A stretch of DNA of 64,000 nt from Rossellomorea vietnamensis. Its GTDB lineage: Bacteria; Bacillota; Bacilli; Bacillales; Bacillaceae_B. Position numbers and translations under genes: made by a program. Location: NCBI RefSeq assembly GCF_025398035.1, contig NZ_CP104558.1:2356001-2420000 (forward strand). Direction: 5' to 3'. Positions 47,712 through 55,737 of the stretch are shown in pieces. The notes beneath the pieces were generated by a model that had not been told where the DNA came from, made no database searches, and saw only the letters and a program-made list of their open reading frames with translations. Position 1 is the stretch's first letter; each line of letters begins with the position of its first letter.

Positions 47712-48530
47712 TTACCAGCTTGCAGCCGGATTTGTTTGATAGACTTCGCTTAAGGTCGAAAGTGCCGTATCCAGTTCAGGGGTGTGTTCACCTAAGCGTC
47801 CATTCCCCTTTTTCATGCCTACAATCGGTGGAAAGGAGAGTTGACAGGACCTGAAGACCGGCTCGAGTGCGAGCTCCCAACGTTTTGTTAAACTTTCCTC
47901 CCCTTCGATCAAAGCCATAAGGGACATTTCTTTCCCCCTTGGCCCAAGGGTCAGGACTCCCCCGAATTCTCCCAGTACTCTTTCCATTGCCTTTTTCATG
48001 CGCTCCCTTGCTTCCCCGCCGGCATTCATCAACTGTATGAACCAGGTTTTCCAGTGAAGCAGGTGATAGTACAATTCAGTGTTGATCTTGACGGCCATCT
48101 CGGCAAGTGGTTCATAGGAAGAATTCTTAAGTGCATCGATCCGCACTTTTTTTGCTACACTGTAAAAATAATGCCGCACCACTGCAAAGGCCCAATCATA
48201 ACGTGGTTCTTCCATGTAGTTTCCGGGTCCATTCACTTCTTCAAGGAGAATGGCATTTCTTCTTTCTGCCGCTTTCCGACCATGGGCGAGATGGTCCTGA
48301 TCCCCTTCTCCCAATTCTTCAAGCAGCTGATAAAACATGGTCGCATGTCCCATGGTGTCCTGGTTGATGGAAGAAAACGCGACATCTTCTTCGATATGGG
48401 GAGCGAGCCCCAGCCATTCAGATCCCCGGTAAGCAAGGATGAAATCGTCATCAGCCAGTTGATATAAGAGGCTCAAGAGGGCTTCCCTGTAATCAGCATT
48501 CGGAATATCCTGTGGACGTTTCACGTTCAT
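47712..48530 (-). CDS. paaC: Phenylacetyl-CoA epoxidase subunit PaaC
   Basis: A ferritin-like structural subunit paired with PaaA. It has 272 residues from the ATG at 48530, whose ATGA overlaps the paaB stop; a GTG further upstream lies within paaB. The visible helices include DDDFILAYRGSEWLGLAPHIEEDVAFSS in part and HLLHWKTWFIQLM. Metal ligands are incomplete, as is normal for this non-catalytic partner. Confidence 0.93.
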   Translation of the reverse strand: MNVKRPQDIPNADYREALLSLLYQLADDDFILAYRGSEWLGLAPHIEEDVAFSSINQDTMGHATMFYQLLEELGEGDQDHLAHGRKAAERRNAILLEEVNGPGNYMEEPRYDWAFAVVRHYFYSVAKKVRIDALKNSSYEPLAEMAVKINTELYYHLLHWKTWFIQLMNAGGEARERMKKAMERVLGEFGGVLTLGPRGKEMSLMALIEGEESLTKRWELALEPVFRSCQLSFPPIVGMKKGNGRLGEHTPELDTALSTLSEVYQTNPAASW

Positions 48531-48883
48531 TTCTTCTTCACCAACTCTCCCCACGACATGATTTCTTTCTCATCAAGCATTTCCTGTTCGTACTGTCTCC
48601 ACTTCTTTTTCAAATAGCCGTAGCCCTTGGCGTTACGGTAATCTTTATTATCAAGGCGGGAGACGCTCTCTCTTTCTTCAGGCGTCATCATCCGGACATC
48701 CGACCGTTTCACGACCCATATATCCGAAACAGGCTCCCGTCTCATGAAATTCTCCTGAGCCATCACCATGGCAAGCTCATGGTTGGGAGCCAGCAGACTG
48801 AACTGATGCTGCATCTGTGCTCCGTCCGACCGTTTACTGAACACTTCAAATTCCTGATAAAAGTTCTGACCCTTGTCTGACAT
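48527..48883 (-). CDS. paaB: Phenylacetyl-CoA epoxidase subunit PaaB
   Basis: A small bridging subunit of 118 residues with FEVFSKRSDGAQMQHQFSLLA and FMRREPVSDIWVVKRSD, both typical of PaaB. It links PaaAC dimers in the E. coli complex. The C-terminal 30 residues are lysine-rich. The gene is between paaA and paaC, overlapping paaC by four bases. Confidence 0.93.
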   Translation of the reverse strand: MSDKGQNFYQEFEVFSKRSDGAQMQHQFSLLAPNHELAMVMAQENFMRREPVSDIWVVKRSDVRMMTPEERESVSRLDNKDYRNAKGYGYLKKKWRQYEQEMLDEKEIMSWGELVKKK

Positions 48884-48899
48884 CTCATCTCATTCCCTT

Positions 48900-49868
48900 C
48901 TAACTTACTCGGTCACCAGGGCTTAACGCTTCCCGGACCCACGCATTGTTATCGTAGGATAATTCCCTTAAACGGAGGCGGTCCTTCGATTTCGGTCCGT
49001 TGTTGCGGATGATTTCCTTAAAGCGGCTCCAGTCGGGCTGCTTATAGATCCATAAGTCCTGTTCTTCATCAAAGTACATGGTTTCATCCGGGAGCGTCAG
49101 TCCCAATGACAGCATCCTTGGAACATATTTCGTGAAAAAGTCCTGACGAAGCTGTTCATTCGTTTTCGTCCGGATGTTGTACTTGATGGTGATATCCTGC
49201 TTGGAAGAGCCCGTCGTCTTCGCATCACCTGGTCCAAAGAACATCAGAAGCGATTCCCACCAACGGTCCACCGCATCCTGAACCAATGCCTTCTGATCCG
49301 GTGTTCCTTCTGCTAGGGCCATGATGATGGCCTCACCATGCTGGGCATGGAATACCTCCTCGGCACAAATCCTCTTCAGCGCCCTGGCGTACGGTCCGTA
49401 GGAAGCATGAAGCATATTCGTTTGCGTGATGATCGCCGCCCCGTCCACAAGCCAGCCAATCAATCCTGCATCCCCCCAGGTCGGTGCCTCCATATGAAAG
49501 ACGTTATGAAACTTTAAATCTCCGGAAAACAAATCCCTCATGATATGCTCTCTCGTTTTCCCGTAAGGCTTCATCAAATCCTCCGCTACACGAAGCAGAA
49601 GCTGTCCGTGCCCCATTTCATCCTGAACCTTCGCCATGATCCCCAGTTTTCTTCTGAGGGTAGGTGCTTTCGGAACCCACTCCTTCTCAGGGAGCGCCCC
49701 CATGATTTCACTGATGCCGTGCATGGAGATCAGCTTGATCAGTGCATTCCGGTATTCATCCGGCATCCAATCATCGGCTTCTATCTTTTCGTCATTTTCG
49801 ATCTTTTTCATAAAATGAGCCATACGCTCATCATCCGTCAATGGTTGATTGGTTAATACGTCACTCAT
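48900..49868 (-). CDS. paaA: Phenylacetyl-CoA epoxidase catalytic subunit PaaA
   Basis: The di-iron subunit that epoxidises the aromatic ring of phenylacetyl-CoA. It has 322 residues from ATG 49868 (AAGGAGGG upstream; ten further in-frame codons lack support). The diiron motif residues are in QDEMGHGQLLLR and CAEEVFHAQHGEAIIM. MEAPTWGDAGLIGWLVDGA is family-typical. It follows a 37-base hairpin element after paaK. The PaaE reductase expected to feed electrons is not in the operon. Confidence 0.94.
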   Translation of the reverse strand: MSDVLTNQPLTDDERMAHFMKKIENDEKIEADDWMPDEYRNALIKLISMHGISEIMGALPEKEWVPKAPTLRRKLGIMAKVQDEMGHGQLLLRVAEDLMKPYGKTREHIMRDLFSGDLKFHNVFHMEAPTWGDAGLIGWLVDGAAIITQTNMLHASYGPYARALKRICAEEVFHAQHGEAIIMALAEGTPDQKALVQDAVDRWWESLLMFFGPGDAKTTGSSKQDITIKYNIRTKTNEQLRQDFFTKYVPRMLSLGLTLPDETMYFDEEQDLWIYKQPDWSRFKEIIRNNGPKSKDRLRLRELSYDNNAWVREALSPGDRVS

Positions 49869-49883
49869 TACAGTCCCTCCTTC

Positions 49884-49920
49884 ATCACACCATTTCAACG
49901 TTATACTGAAATCGTGTGAT
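49884..49920 (-). promoter_or_regulatory. Inverted repeat between paaK and paaA
   Basis: ATCACACCATTTCA and TGAAATCGTGTGAT are complementary over 14 bases with one mismatch, around the 9-base loop ACGTTATAC. The loop contains an ACGTTAT like half of the CGTT repeat. No T-run follows, so a DNA operator or an mRNA stabiliser or processing site is more likely than a terminator. Confidence 0.5.
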
Positions 49921-49941
49921 AGGTATTTTTCTCAAAAAAAT

Positions 49942-51267
49942 TTATTGAAGAATGGCTTCTCCCCTAAAATCGACAATCCGGATGGCTTTACCTTCCGAGC
50001 GGGGGATTTCCCTGGGAGCTCTCACTTTGACATCCATGGAAACATAGCAACGATCTTTCATCAGGCTCTTCACTTTTCTTTCCAGTTCACTCAGACGGTC
50101 ATGATGTAAGTCGTTCGATACCCCATTGAAACATTCATCCGTCACCTCGACCTGCAGCTCCACCAAATCCAGTGCCCCTTTTTTCTTTAAATGGACTTGA
50201 TAATGGGGTGCAAGTTCACTTATCTGAAGCAGAAAATGCTCCATTTCCGATGGAAACACGTTCACACCCCTGATGATGAGCATGTCATCGACTCTTCCTT
50301 TCACCCTGGACATCTTCACCGTGGTTCGTCCACATGAGCATGTTCCGTGCTGAATCGAAGCGATATCGCCGGTCCTGTACCGGATGATCGGAAAGGCTTC
50401 CTTCGTCAAGCTTGTAAACACAAGCTCCCCTACTTCGCCTTCCGGCAGGGTCTCTAATGTATCAGGGTTAATGACTTCCACAAGGAAATGATCCTCTGCA
50501 ATATGAAGACCGTCCCGTGCTTCATGACATTCCATGGCAACCCCGGGCCCGATGACTTCACTTAACCCGTAAATGTCGCATGCTTTAATATCCATCTTCC
50601 GCTCCAGCGTCTTCCTCATTGAATCTGACCAAGGCTCGGCCCCGAAGATTCCATATTTCACAGAAAGGGACGCCGGATCCTTTCCTTGTGCCTCCATGGA
50701 TTCAGCTAAATTGAGAACGTAAGAAGGCGTACCGCATATGATGGACGGCTTGAAGTCTTCCAATAATGTGATCTGCCTGGACATGTTCCCTCCTGACACC
50801 GGAACTGTGATCATCCCGAGCTTCTCACTACCATAATGAAGGCCAAGGCCCCCGGTAAATAAACCATATCCATATGCGTTATGCAGGACATCCCCCGGTT
50901 TCCCGCCTGCCATGCTGATTGCCCGTGCAACGATTCCGCCCCACATATCAATATCATTCTGGGTATAGCCTACGACAGTGGGCTTCCCGCTCGTACCGCT
51001 TGAAGCGTGAACCCTTACCATTTCCTCGCGCTCTACGGCAAACAGGCCGAATGGATAATGATCCCGAAGGTCTTTCTTGATTGTAAGCGGTAACATTTTT
51101 AAGTCTGACAAAGACTTTATGTCCTTCGGCTTGATGCCCCTTCTCTCAAACTGTTCCCGGTAAAAGGGAACTTTCTCATAAACGACTGAAGCAACATGTT
51201 GCAGTCTCTCTAGTTGAAGGCGCTCCATTTGCGTTCGACCGGCGGTTTCAATCTCATGCAAAATCAA
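49942..51267 (-). CDS. paaK: Phenylacetate-CoA ligase
   Basis: Activates phenylacetate with ATP and CoA. The 441-residue adenylate-forming enzyme has the P-loop-like HASSGTSGKPTVVGYT (about 90), DIYGLSEVIGPGVAMEC, FPIIRYRTGDIA and the C-terminal IRGVNVFPSEME with PREIPRSEGKA. First gene of the paa operon, with a promoter carrying CodY-like and CGTT-repeat sites. If phenylacetyl-CoA is also made from phenylpyruvate, PaaK would serve exogenous phenylacetate or salvage. Confidence 0.96.
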   Translation of the reverse strand: MILHEIETAGRTQMERLQLERLQHVASVVYEKVPFYREQFERRGIKPKDIKSLSDLKMLPLTIKKDLRDHYPFGLFAVEREEMVRVHASSGTSGKPTVVGYTQNDIDMWGGIVARAISMAGGKPGDVLHNAYGYGLFTGGLGLHYGSEKLGMITVPVSGGNMSRQITLLEDFKPSIICGTPSYVLNLAESMEAQGKDPASLSVKYGIFGAEPWSDSMRKTLERKMDIKACDIYGLSEVIGPGVAMECHEARDGLHIAEDHFLVEVINPDTLETLPEGEVGELVFTSLTKEAFPIIRYRTGDIASIQHGTCSCGRTTVKMSRVKGRVDDMLIIRGVNVFPSEMEHFLLQISELAPHYQVHLKKKGALDLVELQVEVTDECFNGVSNDLHHDRLSELERKVKSLMKDRCYVSMDVKVRAPREIPRSEGKAIRIVDFRGEAILQ

Positions 51268-51307
51268 AGTATCGGCCTCCCTGATATGATATAAAAATAT
51301 ATTTATA

Positions 51308-51403
51308 TAACGTTATTAATTCGTTTATAAAAATATGTGTTATATTCAACTACTCAAAAGATAACGTGTCTGCTGAAAATTGTCAATATATTTTCAGAAA
51401 ATT
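51308..51403 (-). promoter_or_regulatory. paaK promoter with CodY-like box and CGTT repeat
   Basis: The minus strand has TTGACA (51381-51386), 17 bases, TATCTT (51358-51363). TATTTTCAGAAAATT (51389-51403) matches the CodY consensus at 14 of 15 places and abuts the -35 box. CGTT-ATTAATT-CGTT (51311-51325) lies in the early transcribed region. The rest of the 250-base gap to the DUF899 gene shows nothing else certain. Confidence 0.65.
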
Positions 51404-51519
51404 TAATTAAAGTACATTTGTTGACGGCAAGGCAAGGTACAATCTATTTCCTGAAAAGAAGGACATCTCATACAAATACAGAATCTTACATATGACACGT
51501 TCAAATAGGAGGCAATAAT

Positions 51520-52428
51520 ATGACCACTTTTGAAGGAACGAAGGAAATACAGGCATTAGAGTTGGAAATCATGGAAAAGAAAAGGCAGCTTGCACAGCTA
51601 CGCAAAGAACAAGCGCCGCAAAAGGTTGAAAACTACCTCTTTTTAACAACTGATCAACAAACCGTTACATTGGAGGAACTTTTCAAAGACAAGGATGAAC
51701 TTATCATCATCCATAATATGGGGAGGAATTGTCGCTATTGTTCCATGTGGGGAGATGGCTTTAATGGGGTGTATCATCATTTGTTAAGTCGTTGTGAATT
51801 TGTGCTATCCTCTCCAGACGACCCGGCCGTTCAAGAAGACTTTGCAGCTTCAAAAGGGTGGGCCTTTCCACTTGTATCATCGAAAGAAAACACTTTTTCA
51901 CAAGATCTCGGGTTTAAAAACGGGAAAACCTCCATGCCTGGAGTATCCACTTTCAAAAAAAATGAAGAAGGCATGATTTATCATTGCAGCTCTGCTTACT
52001 TCGGGCCCGGAGACGAATATTGCGTCATTTATTCTTTACTGGATTTATTACATGCTCCATCTGAAGATTTTGTCCCTCAGCTGAAGCATAACCTTCGTTC
52101 ATCCTTTCAGCTCACTCATAATGTTGCAGTTGGAGTGAAGCATTACCATGAAGCGATTCAATTTTACACGAATATCATTGGAATGAAGGTTGAAGAGCAG
52201 GGACAAAAGGAAACAAAGTTCTCGATGAATGGGCGGAATTTCTTCATTGAAGATAGTGATCATAACACCGTGCATTTCGAGTTCGCTGTGGATGATTTTG
52301 ATAGAAGTAAGCAAAAGCTCCTGGACAGCGGCTGCAGGGTAGATCATGTCTATCATTCGAAAAGTGAAATGATATCGGATCCATTTGGATTGTCGTTTCA
52401 TTTGTATGAGGTCCGAAAAAACAATTAA
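51520..52428 (+). CDS. DUF899 thioredoxin-like domain fused to a VOC domain
   Basis: The 302-residue protein starts with a 30-residue coiled-coil-like helix (LELEIMEKKRQLAQLRKEQ). A DUF899/AhpC-like domain follows (about 40-185), with the RNCRYCSMWGDGFNG motif bearing a CxxC. The C-terminal 105 residues are a glyoxalase/VOC module (NVAVGVKHYHEAIQFYTNIIGM to DPFGLSFHLYE). The fusion suggests a redox or thiol-linked enzyme, but no substrate can be named. It has an AGGAGG-like site and ends at a shared terminator. Confidence 0.8.
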   Translation: MTTFEGTKEIQALELEIMEKKRQLAQLRKEQAPQKVENYLFLTTDQQTVTLEELFKDKDELIIIHNMGRNCRYCSMWGDGFNGVYHHLLSRCEFVLSSPDDPAVQEDFAASKGWAFPLVSSKENTFSQDLGFKNGKTSMPGVSTFKKNEEGMIYHCSSAYFGPGDEYCVIYSLLDLLHAPSEDFVPQLKHNLRSSFQLTHNVAVGVKHYHEAIQFYTNIIGMKVEEQGQKETKFSMNGRNFFIEDSDHNTVHFEFAVDDFDRSKQKLLDSGCRVDHVYHSKSEMISDPFGLSFHLYEVRKNN

Positions 52429-52433
52429 ATATA

Positions 52434-52471
52434 AAAAAGCCTGCCTCGAATTCCTCCAAGGCAGGCTCTTT
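52434..52471. terminator. Bidirectional terminator
   Basis: AGCCTGCC (52438-52445) and GGCAGGCT (52460-52467) with A- and T-runs outside; shared by the convergent DUF899-VOC and MFS genes. Confidence 0.85.
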
Positions 52472-52476
52472 CCATC

Positions 52477-54075
52477 TTATTCAGTAGCCGGTTTAAGGAT
52501 TGTCTCTTCCTTCTCAGCTTCTTCCTGTAATTCTTTGTCACGTTTAATCTTCCCGTTTCCAACCGACAGGGCCACTCCGACACCGATCGCAATGAAGATC
52601 AGGCCAGTTAAGAAGACGGTTGTGAACGCATCGGACCATGCGGTTTCAATCGATGCAATCACGATGCTGCCGATTTCTTTCGGTACTTCCAGTAACCCCG
52701 GGGTCACGAGGAGTCCGAATAGCGCATCCGTCTTTTCGCTTAATCCGCCAAGGATCTGAGCTGCCGCAGGATTATCCTGCTGTGCCGCTACATCCTTCAT
52801 ATTTTCCTGAAGGGATTGATTCATCACAGCGTTTAATACGGTGATTCCGATTGTCCCCCCGATGGACCGGAAGAACGTTGCGGAAGAGGTGACGGCTCCC
52901 AGCCTCGATTTAGGGAATTCATTTTGAACCGCGATCATAAGGGTCGGCATGACAAGACCCATTCCGAATCCCATCACGATCATGTACATATACGCTGTAT
53001 ATTCCTTCGATTCAGGACCCATCGTACTCATCAGGAAGAATCCAACCACGGTGATCAGCATCCCTGCCGTCAGGACTGTACGATATCGCAATCTTAATAA
53101 TAATCTTCCGCCGATGATACTCGCCGTGATCAAGGCGATCATCATCGGTGTCATGGTAGATCCCGCTTGAGTAGGCGTCACCCCGAGGATCCCCTGCATG
53201 AACATCGGTACGAACATGATCGCACCGAACATTCCTAATCCGAGAAGGAACCCTAAAGCATTCGTTGTGGCAAAGACCCGGTTTTTAAACAGGCTTAAAT
53301 CGAGAATCGGTTCCTTCGCTTTGTTTTCAATGAACCCGAATACCAGAAGCAAGACGATGGATCCGCCAAATAGCATGAAGCTCGTTCCTGACACCCACTC
53401 GAATTTATCCCCACCGAAATTCAGTCCTAGTAATAAGAGGACCAATGCCGGGATCAGGGTGATGATTCCCAGGTAATCAATGCTTACCTTATCCGTCGGG
53501 CGACCGACATTTTCATATTTCAAACCGATGAATAATAAAAGGGCCGATAATAAGCCAAATGGTACGTTGATCAAGAAAATCCAGTGCCAGCTGATCGTAT
53601 CGACAATGAAGCCGCCAATGAACGGGCCGATGACCGAGCTCAATCCGAATAAAGCCCCGAACACACCCTGCCATTTTGCACGCTGCTCAGCGGTGAAGAT
53701 ATCTCCGATGATGGTTTGGGATAATGGCATGATCATCCCTCCGCCGATCCCCTGAAGACCGCGGTACAGCACGAGCTGCTCCATGGAAGTGGCCGTGGCA
53801 CATAGACCTGACCCGATAATAAAGATGATGACTCCGATTAAATACAATAATCGTCTGCCATACAAATCCGATAATTTACCCACGATCGGTGTAACCGTTG
53901 TGGAAGTGATCAAATAAGCCGTGGTCACCCACGCAAAAATGGAAAACCCGTTCAATTCTGCGATGATTGTCGGCATCGCCGTCCCGACCACCGTTTGTTC
54001 AAGGGCACTAAAGAACATACCGATGATCAGGCCGGTCAGAACTAAACGTTTATTTATCCCTGGTTGTACTGACAT
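52477..54075 (-). CDS. DHA2-family MFS drug exporter
   Basis: A membrane proton antiporter of 532 residues with about 14 hydrophobic segments, the EmrB/QacA type. The loop GKLSDLYGRRLLYLIG is motif A, LVLYRGLQGIGGGMIMPLSQTIIGD covers motif B, and GLSSVIGPFIGGFIVD is motif C, typical of exporters. The C-terminal tail is charged and cytoplasmic. It lies 12 bases after a MarR gene, which likely represses the pair. The drug or lipid substrate is unknown. Confidence 0.9.
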   Translation of the reverse strand: MSVQPGINKRLVLTGLIIGMFFSALEQTVVGTAMPTIIAELNGFSIFAWVTTAYLITSTTVTPIVGKLSDLYGRRLLYLIGVIIFIIGSGLCATATSMEQLVLYRGLQGIGGGMIMPLSQTIIGDIFTAEQRAKWQGVFGALFGLSSVIGPFIGGFIVDTISWHWIFLINVPFGLLSALLLFIGLKYENVGRPTDKVSIDYLGIITLIPALVLLLLGLNFGGDKFEWVSGTSFMLFGGSIVLLLVFGFIENKAKEPILDLSLFKNRVFATTNALGFLLGLGMFGAIMFVPMFMQGILGVTPTQAGSTMTPMMIALITASIIGGRLLLRLRYRTVLTAGMLITVVGFFLMSTMGPESKEYTAYMYMIVMGFGMGLVMPTLMIAVQNEFPKSRLGAVTSSATFFRSIGGTIGITVLNAVMNQSLQENMKDVAAQQDNPAAAQILGGLSEKTDALFGLLVTPGLLEVPKEIGSIVIASIETAWSDAFTTVFLTGLIFIAIGVGVALSVGNGKIKRDKELQEEAEKEETILKPATE

Positions 54076-54087
54076 ATGTTTCTCTCC

Positions 54088-54549
54088 TTATTCTTCTGTA
54101 TTGTTCTCAACGGCTGCAGCGAGCTTTTCATAGATGGTGACAAGTTGTTCCACATCTTCTTCTTCAAGATAGGACAGGTATCGGGAGAAGATCCCCCTCC
54201 TCACCTTTTTCGCACTCTCGAAAACCTCTCGCCCGTCTGTCGTAAGCTGTAACTTTACAATCCGGCGGTCGCTTTCGTCTCTATGCCTTGATACAAAATC
54301 GTTCTTCAGCAATCGATCGATCATGACCGTGATCGCACTGGGCTTAACATCTAACTTCTCAGCAAGCTCCGTCGATTTCATATCTTCTGAAGTCGACAAA
54401 AGATATAGTATGAAAAACTGAGGACCCGTTAAATTCATATCTTTCAATGCAACCGCCATTTCCTGCTGAATATGGCGATTCGTTACGTGAAATGCTGTAA
54501 ACAAGCGATCTATATAAGAGTGCTGGATCTGTTCCAGGTCCAAGATCAT
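54088..54549 (-). CDS. MarR-family regulator
   Basis: A winged-helix repressor of 153 residues, with helix-turn-helix STELAEKLDVKPSAITVMIDRLLKN and wing SRHRDESDRRIVKLQLT. It is likely the local regulator of the MFS exporter gene 12 bases downstream. The ATG at 54549 abuts GGGGG; a TTG six bases further in would have better spacing and may be the true start. A 27-bp inverted repeat overlaps its promoter. Confidence 0.9.
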   Translation of the reverse strand: MILDLEQIQHSYIDRLFTAFHVTNRHIQQEMAVALKDMNLTGPQFFILYLLSTSEDMKSTELAEKLDVKPSAITVMIDRLLKNDFVSRHRDESDRRIVKLQLTTDGREVFESAKKVRRGIFSRYLSYLEEEDVEQLVTIYEKLAAAVENNTEE

Positions 54550-54570
54550 CCCCCATTTCTATTCAACCAT

Positions 54571-54619
54571 TTAATATTTAACCTGTTTAAATATTAATCA
54601 CCTTATGTAAAAAAGTCAA
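54571..54619 (-). promoter_or_regulatory. marR promoter and operator
   Basis: The minus strand has TTGACT (54614-54619), 17 bases, TAATAT (54591-54596). TTAATATTTAA (54571-54581) and TTAAATATTAA (54587-54597) form a perfect 11-bp inverted repeat with 5 bases between, covering the -10 box. This predicts autorepression by the MarR protein. Confidence 0.7.
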
Positions 54620-54789
54620 TATTTTTTTCTCCCCTATTTTCGGCAGCAAAAATATCAGAAAACATGCATTATAAAAACTTTTATACGTAAATGCTTTCAT
54701 AAGAATTTATCATTTACATGGGGTTATACACTCTTTATAATCGGGTTGATTGTTTTTCAAACTACCGCAATTCAAAAGGAGCGTGCTCC

Positions 54790-55635
54790 ATGATGAAACA
54801 AGTTCAATCTTTGTTAAACATATCTCTTGGTGCGTTTTTAATCGCATTGAATATACATTTCTTTCTCTCACCCAATAAGGTGGGTACGGGAGGCACGAGC
54901 GGAGCCGGCATCGTGATTTCTCAATTCATGGACTTACCTGTAGGCGTCATCATGTTTACACTGGACATGTTATTATTCGTTCTCGGCCTGCTATTGATCG
55001 GCCCAAGTTTCGGATTGAAATCCGTGTTCGCCAGTCTTTCACTCAGCGGAATGGTGTGGGGGTTGGAGATGTTCCATCCTCTCCGCAACCCAATCGGTCA
55101 TGATGTCCTGATTCAAATTGTCATCGGGACGCTGATTGGAGCCATCGGAGTCGCCATGATCTTTAACCAGGGTGCTTCCGCCGGAGGTACCGGCGTCCTG
55201 GCAAAAATCATCCACAAATTCACCGGACTGGAACTGGGACGTGCCGTTCTTGCTTCGGATGTTCTGATTGTCCTTGCGTCTGCCTGGTTCTTCGGACTGC
55301 AGGTCGGACTATATGCATTCTTTGGTTTGTTGCTCAAGGGGATGATGATTGACCGCACGCTTCAATTTTTCAATGAAAACAAAGAAGTGGTCATCATCAG
55401 CGAACACAGTGAAGAAATCAAGGAGTACATCGTTGGTGACCTGGAAAGAGGGGCCACCGTCCATTCGGCCAAGGGAGCCTTTTCCGATGATCAGAAAGAA
55501 GTCATCACGACCATTGTCGGACGCAAAGACTTCTCCAAATTGAAATCATATATCCAATCGACCGATGAGAAAGCATTCATTACGGTTCACAGCATGAACG
55601 AAATCTGGGGAAATAACTTTAAATCATTTGCTTAA
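54790..55635 (+). CDS. YitT-family membrane protein
   Basis: 281 residues from ATG 54790, where AAAAGGAG is 8 bases upstream; the longer frame has no support. The N-terminal 190 residues contain about five to six membrane segments with the YitT repeats PNKVGTGGTSGAGIVIS and NQGASAGGTGVLAKIIH. The C-terminal DUF2179 domain (GDLERGATVHSAKGAFSDDQKEVITTIV) is cytoplasmic. Function in transport is suspected for the family but unproven. Single gene with its own terminator. Confidence 0.88.
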   Translation: MMKQVQSLLNISLGAFLIALNIHFFLSPNKVGTGGTSGAGIVISQFMDLPVGVIMFTLDMLLFVLGLLLIGPSFGLKSVFASLSLSGMVWGLEMFHPLRNPIGHDVLIQIVIGTLIGAIGVAMIFNQGASAGGTGVLAKIIHKFTGLELGRAVLASDVLIVLASAWFFGLQVGLYAFFGLLLKGMMIDRTLQFFNENKEVVIISEHSEEIKEYIVGDLERGATVHSAKGAFSDDQKEVITTIVGRKDFSKLKSYIQSTDEKAFITVHSMNEIWGNNFKSFA

Positions 55636-55652
55636 ATGGCTGTTTCGCAAGT

Positions 55653-55685
55653 CAGGTGTCTTCGGATAGAAGGCACCTGATTTTG
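55653..55685 (+). terminator. Terminator of the YitT-family gene
   Basis: CAGGTGTCTTC pairs with GAAGGCACCTG (one mismatch), followed by ATTTTGG. Confidence 0.65.
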
Positions 55686-55737
55686 GTTCGGCCCCTTTTT
55701 CATATATGATAGGAAAAGGAAATATTCGATTGAATGG

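Noticed and set aside
53198-53755. Plus-strand open frames opposite the MFS gene
   Set aside because: They are antisense shadows of a membrane-protein gene with strong codon bias, without ribosome binding sites.
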